Below, one piece after another: positions 60,814-64,000 of a DNA stretch of 64,000 bases. The position numbers and the translations under genes are program-made. Within the stretch, counting starts at the first letter, position 1; each line of letters begins with the position of its first letter. The notes beneath the pieces were generated by a model. The model had not been told where the DNA came from. It saw nothing but the letters and a program-made list of their open reading frames with translations, and did not search any database. The DNA is from Polytrichum commune. Taxonomy: Eukaryota > Streptophyta > Polytrichopsida > Polytrichales > Polytrichaceae. Location: NCBI GenBank assembly GCA_950295325.1, contig OX485803.1, positions 33,409,554-33,473,553 of the forward strand. Reading direction: 5' to 3'.

Positions 60814-61005
60814 TATTGGGATATGAGAGGAAGAAGCTAAGAGATCAGCGTGGAAGCAAGAACACAATACACAAGGATTGCATACAATGGAGAGAGAGAG
60901 TTAGCTCCTCCCCTTATGCCTTTATTTATATGTGTAGGTTAGGACCAGCCTTGACAACCCATATGGGACAATGTCACCAATGCAACCTAACACTACCTTC
61001 CAATA
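60814..61005 (-). repeat. L28: 5' LTR of E23
   Basis: 192-bp reverse LTR of the L1 variant (GGATATGAGAGGAAGAAGCTAAG). Right flank CGCTC in E24 integrase. Confidence 0.93.
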
Positions 61006-62899
61006 CGCTCCACGCTTCCTCGGGCGTCTTACCTTCCACGGCCTTCGTGGGACACCGGTTGCGCACGTACACCGCATTGCACACCGCCTCCGCCCAAAAT
61101 TCGTGGCCGAGGCGTTGGGCATGAATCATGGACCGCGCCATCTCCACGATGGTGCGATTGGCCCGTTCGGCCACCCCGTTTTGTTGCGGCGTGTAAGGTG
61201 AAGAATTTTGGCGTGCGATGCCATGTTTGCTTAAAAAATCGTCGAATGCCTTAGAAATGTATTCCCCGCCGTTATCCGTCCTAAGGACCTTCACTACGTG
61301 TTCCGATTGCCTCTCCACCAAGGTTTTCCATTCTTTGAACCTTGCCAACACCTCGCTCTTGGATTTGAGCACATACACCCAAATCTTGCGCGAAAAATCG
61401 TCGATGAAGGTGAGAAAATACCTTGCCCCTCCGATGGACGGCGTTTTCATCGGCCCGCACACGTCGGAATGCACGAGCTCCAAGATCTTGGTGGCGCGGG
61501 TGCCTCCCTCCGTGGGAAACGGACGCCTCGCTTGCTTGCCTTGGACGCATCCTTCGCACGCGAACGAATGCACGTCGTTGGGCACCGCTTGCACGTCCAT
61601 GCCGCTCACCATGGTTTGGAGCGATTTCACGCTATTGGCGTTGAGATGCCCCAACCTCTTGTGCCAAAGCTCCAAAGGATGCGAGTCGGCCTCCGAATGC
61701 GCCAAAGAACTCGTTTCGGCCTCATGCATCACCTTCGTGTCCAATTGGTACAAATTGGACTCCAACGACGCCACGGCCAACATCTCGCCGTTGCTCGCCC
61801 TCACCACGCATCCCAACGAGTTGAAATGCACTTTCAAACCCCGCGATATTAGTTTGCTCACCGAAAGCAAGTTGGAATGCAAGTCGGGCACGTGAAGCAC
61901 GTCGTGCATTCTAATGCTCCGTGCACGACCCTTCACACGTGTTTGCACTAGGATGGAGCCTTTGCCTAGGACTTCTACGATGCCATTGTCACCCATAAAC
62001 ACTTTACGGCCCGAAATGGATTCGTACGTGTCGAAAAATTGCTTATGCGGTGTCATGTGGTTCGAGGCCCCCGAATCAACTATCCATCTAGTGGTGGAGG
62101 TTTTAGACGCCCCATCTCTCACAACAAATGCAAAATCATCGCTCGACCTCGCGACGTTGGCATTCACCTTGCGTTTCAATCGACAATTGCGAGCGAGGTG
62201 GCCCAACTTACCACAATTGTAGCACCTCGGGCCGTCGCCTCGCCTCTCGTTGTTGTCGAACGTGCGAGGTTGGCGGGACAACATGGCCGCATCGTCTCCT
62301 TGAGGCTCCTTTTCCTTCCTCTTGGACACCTCGTGCATGAGACGTGCGGTGATGAAATCCAACGTGAGCTCCTTCATGGGGCGCGTCTCCAACGCCGTGA
62401 TCAAATGGTCGAATGAAGGCGGTAGGCTATCGAGCAAGGTCATGACCACATCCTCGTCCTTCATTGGCACCTCCAAGCATGTGAGTTGGTCGGCGAGAGA
62501 TTTTACCTTGTTGATGTGGTCGAGGATGTCGGCGCCTTCGTCCATCTTGATGGTGAAAAACTTCCGCCTAATGAACAAGATGTTGGACAAGCTTTTGGTT
62601 TCGTGGATGTTGCACAACGTCTTCCACGCTTCCGCCGGTCCTTTACACCCTTTGATGTGCGCCAACTCCTTGTCCACCAAGCTCGTGGCAATGATGGCGA
62701 AGGCTTTCTTGCATCGACGCTCGTACGCCTTCTTCACCTCGTCGCTCGCCGTGGACGGTGGCGGCAACTCCGAACCCTCCACGATCTCCCAAAGGTCTTT
62801 GGTGGACATCACCATCTCCAACTTGAACTTGTAGAGGTTGAAGTTGTCGCCCGCGAATTTGTCGATCGTGATGTGGCCATCGCCCTCACTAGAAGCCAT
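61006..62899 (-). pseudogene. E24: Copia gag, protease, integrase core, subfamily A, truncated
   Basis: Reverse-strand open frame of about 631 codons from the ATG at 62897-62899 (MASSEGDGHITIDKFAGDN, with Ile and Ala changes). It includes CCHC, protease DSGASNHMTP, HKRLGHLN, CEGCVQGKQ and the complete integrase DD35E core. It is cut at EEAWS by L28. RT and RNase H are missing. VQTRVKG replaces VETRVKG. Its leader (62900-63015) has the CGAGGG/CCCTCG hairpin form and an A-rich insertion. The array runs out of the window. Confidence 0.93.
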
Positions 62900-63015
62900 T
62901 TTGCAACTCAAATGCAAACTCCCACTCGCTTAATGTACCACGAGGGCTAAAAAACCCTCGAAAAAAATTTAGAATTTGATTTTAAACTTTGGAATTAATT
63001 CAAGGTTCTCACACA

Positions 63016-64000
63016 CTCAAGTCCGCACCTTTCCACTCCAAAACTAAGCTTAATAACTAGATAACCATCAAAAAGCCACAACTCAGCCTTTTGGAACTCA
63101 AAACACCTCAAAGTTAGTTTTGAATGGATGGATCTCTCAAGTCAGCACCTTTCCACTCCAAAACTAAGCTTAATAACTACATAACCATCAAAAAGCCACA
63201 ACTAAGCCTTTTGGAACTCAAAACACCTCAAAGTTAGTTTTGAATGGATGGATCTCTCAAGTCAGCACCTTTCCACTCCAAAACTAAGCCAAATAACTAC
63301 ATAGCCATCAAAAAGCCACAACTAAGCCTTTTGGAACTCAAAACACCTCAAAGTAAGCATAGAATGGATGGATCTCTCAAGTCAGCACCTTTCCACTCCA
63401 AAACTAAGCTTAATAACTACATAACCATCAAAAAGCCACAACTAAGCCTTTTGGAACTCAAAACACCTCAAAGTTAGTTTTGAATGGATGGATCTCTCAA
63501 GTCAGCACCTTTCCACTCCAAAACTAAGCCAAATAACTACATAGCCATCAAAAAGCCACAACTAAGCCTTTTGGAACTCAAAACACCTCAAAGTAAGCAT
63601 AGAATGGATGGATCTCTCAAGTCAGCACCTTTCCACTCCAAAACTAAGCTTAATAACTACATAACCATCAAAAAGCCACAACTAAGCCTTTTGGAACTCA
63701 AAACACCTCAAAGTTAGTTTTGAATGGATGGATCTCTCAAGTCAGCACCTTTCCACTCCAAAACTAAGCCAAATAACTACATAGCCATCAAAAAGCCACA
63801 ACTAAGCCTTTTGGAACTCAAAACACCTCAAAGTAAGCATAGAATGGATGGATCTCTCAAGTCAGCACCTTTCCACTCCAAAACTAAGCTTAATAACTAC
63901 ATAACCATCAAAAAGCCACAACTAAGCCTTTTGGAACTCAAAACACCTCAAAGTTAGTTTTGAATGGATGGATCTCTCAAGTCAGCACCTTTCCACTCCA
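63016..64000 (-). repeat. Type-1 120-bp tandem array of E24 with 240-bp higher-order period (8.2 units, runs off the end)
   Basis: From about 63241 the array alternates two unit variants (GCCAAATAAC...ATAGCC and GCTTAATAAC...ATAACC). It repeats exactly every 240 bp at least three times up to the window end. Confidence 0.95.

Overview
The whole 64 kb window is one nested pile of a single Ty1/Copia-type LTR retrotransposon superfamily group. No host gene, tRNA, rRNA or other unique sequence was recognised. The polyprotein order (Gag, CCHC knuckle, aspartic protease, DD35E integrase, reverse transcriptase, RNase H) is Copia. RT and RNase H motifs such as QMDVKTAFLNGEL, YGLKQSGRAWYE, YVDDL and SDADWAG resemble plant Tork/Tnt1-like Copia elements. 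The primer-binding site is complementary to the anticodon arm of a plant-type initiator tRNA-Met. I therefore read the source as a plant (land plant or green relative) nuclear genome, from a heterochromatic, repeat-dense region. The species cannot be told from this sequence.

Element architecture: a 192-bp LTR (ends TATTGG...CCAATA, 5-bp target duplications); a primer site directly abutting the 5' LTR; a ~230-bp leader; an array of 120-bp tandem repeats (about 2 to 13 units); a ~115-bp pre-gag leader with a small hairpin; one uninterrupted gag-pol ORF of 1353-1354 codons; and a purine tract. The gag-pol ORF stops inside the first 13 bp of the 3' LTR. Two coding subfamilies are present. A begins MASSEGDGH and B begins MASRENDGL. 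There are two homologous 120-bp repeat types: type 1 in most copies, type 2 at 48.6-49.6 and 59.7-60.6 kb.

Layout (names E1-E24 and L1-L28 are mine): 1-1417 E1, old forward B pol piece; 1418-2460 E2, reverse B 3' end; 2461-4056 E3, forward 5' end; 4057-5630 E4, reverse deletion derivative; 5631-8086 plus 13574-14681 E5, reverse B element split by E6; 8087-13573 E6, complete reverse A element (TSD CCGCT); 14682-16653 E7, forward 5' end; 16654-22017 E8, complete but mosaic reverse element; 22018-22225 plus 27591-32444 E9, forward A element split by E10; 22226-27590 E10, complete forward A element with identical LTRs (TSD GAAAG); 32445-35043 E11, 35044-36146 E12, 36147-39165 E13 (with a solo LTR) and 39166-46299 E14, a train of reverse 5' halves; 41392-46001 E15, non-autonomous reverse element with an in-frame deletion (TSD CACCA) inside E14; 46300-48163 plus 54974-57899 E16, forward B element; 48164-49601 E17, forward type-2 leader; 49602-54973 E18, complete reverse A element; 57900-58533, LTR and repeat scraps; 58534-59131 E22, forward A 3' end; 59132-61005 E23, reverse B with type-2 leader; 61006-64000 E24, reverse A element running off the window.

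Five full-length gag-pol ORFs are open (E6, E8, E10, E9, E18), and nearly all fragments are open up to their breakpoints, so the family looks young and was probably recently active. Several composites have non-matching 5-bp flanks at their two ends. The economical explanation is ectopic recombination between same-orientation copies, although assembly chimerism of near-identical copies must be excluded. Everything here is read by eye; no alignment or database search was run.
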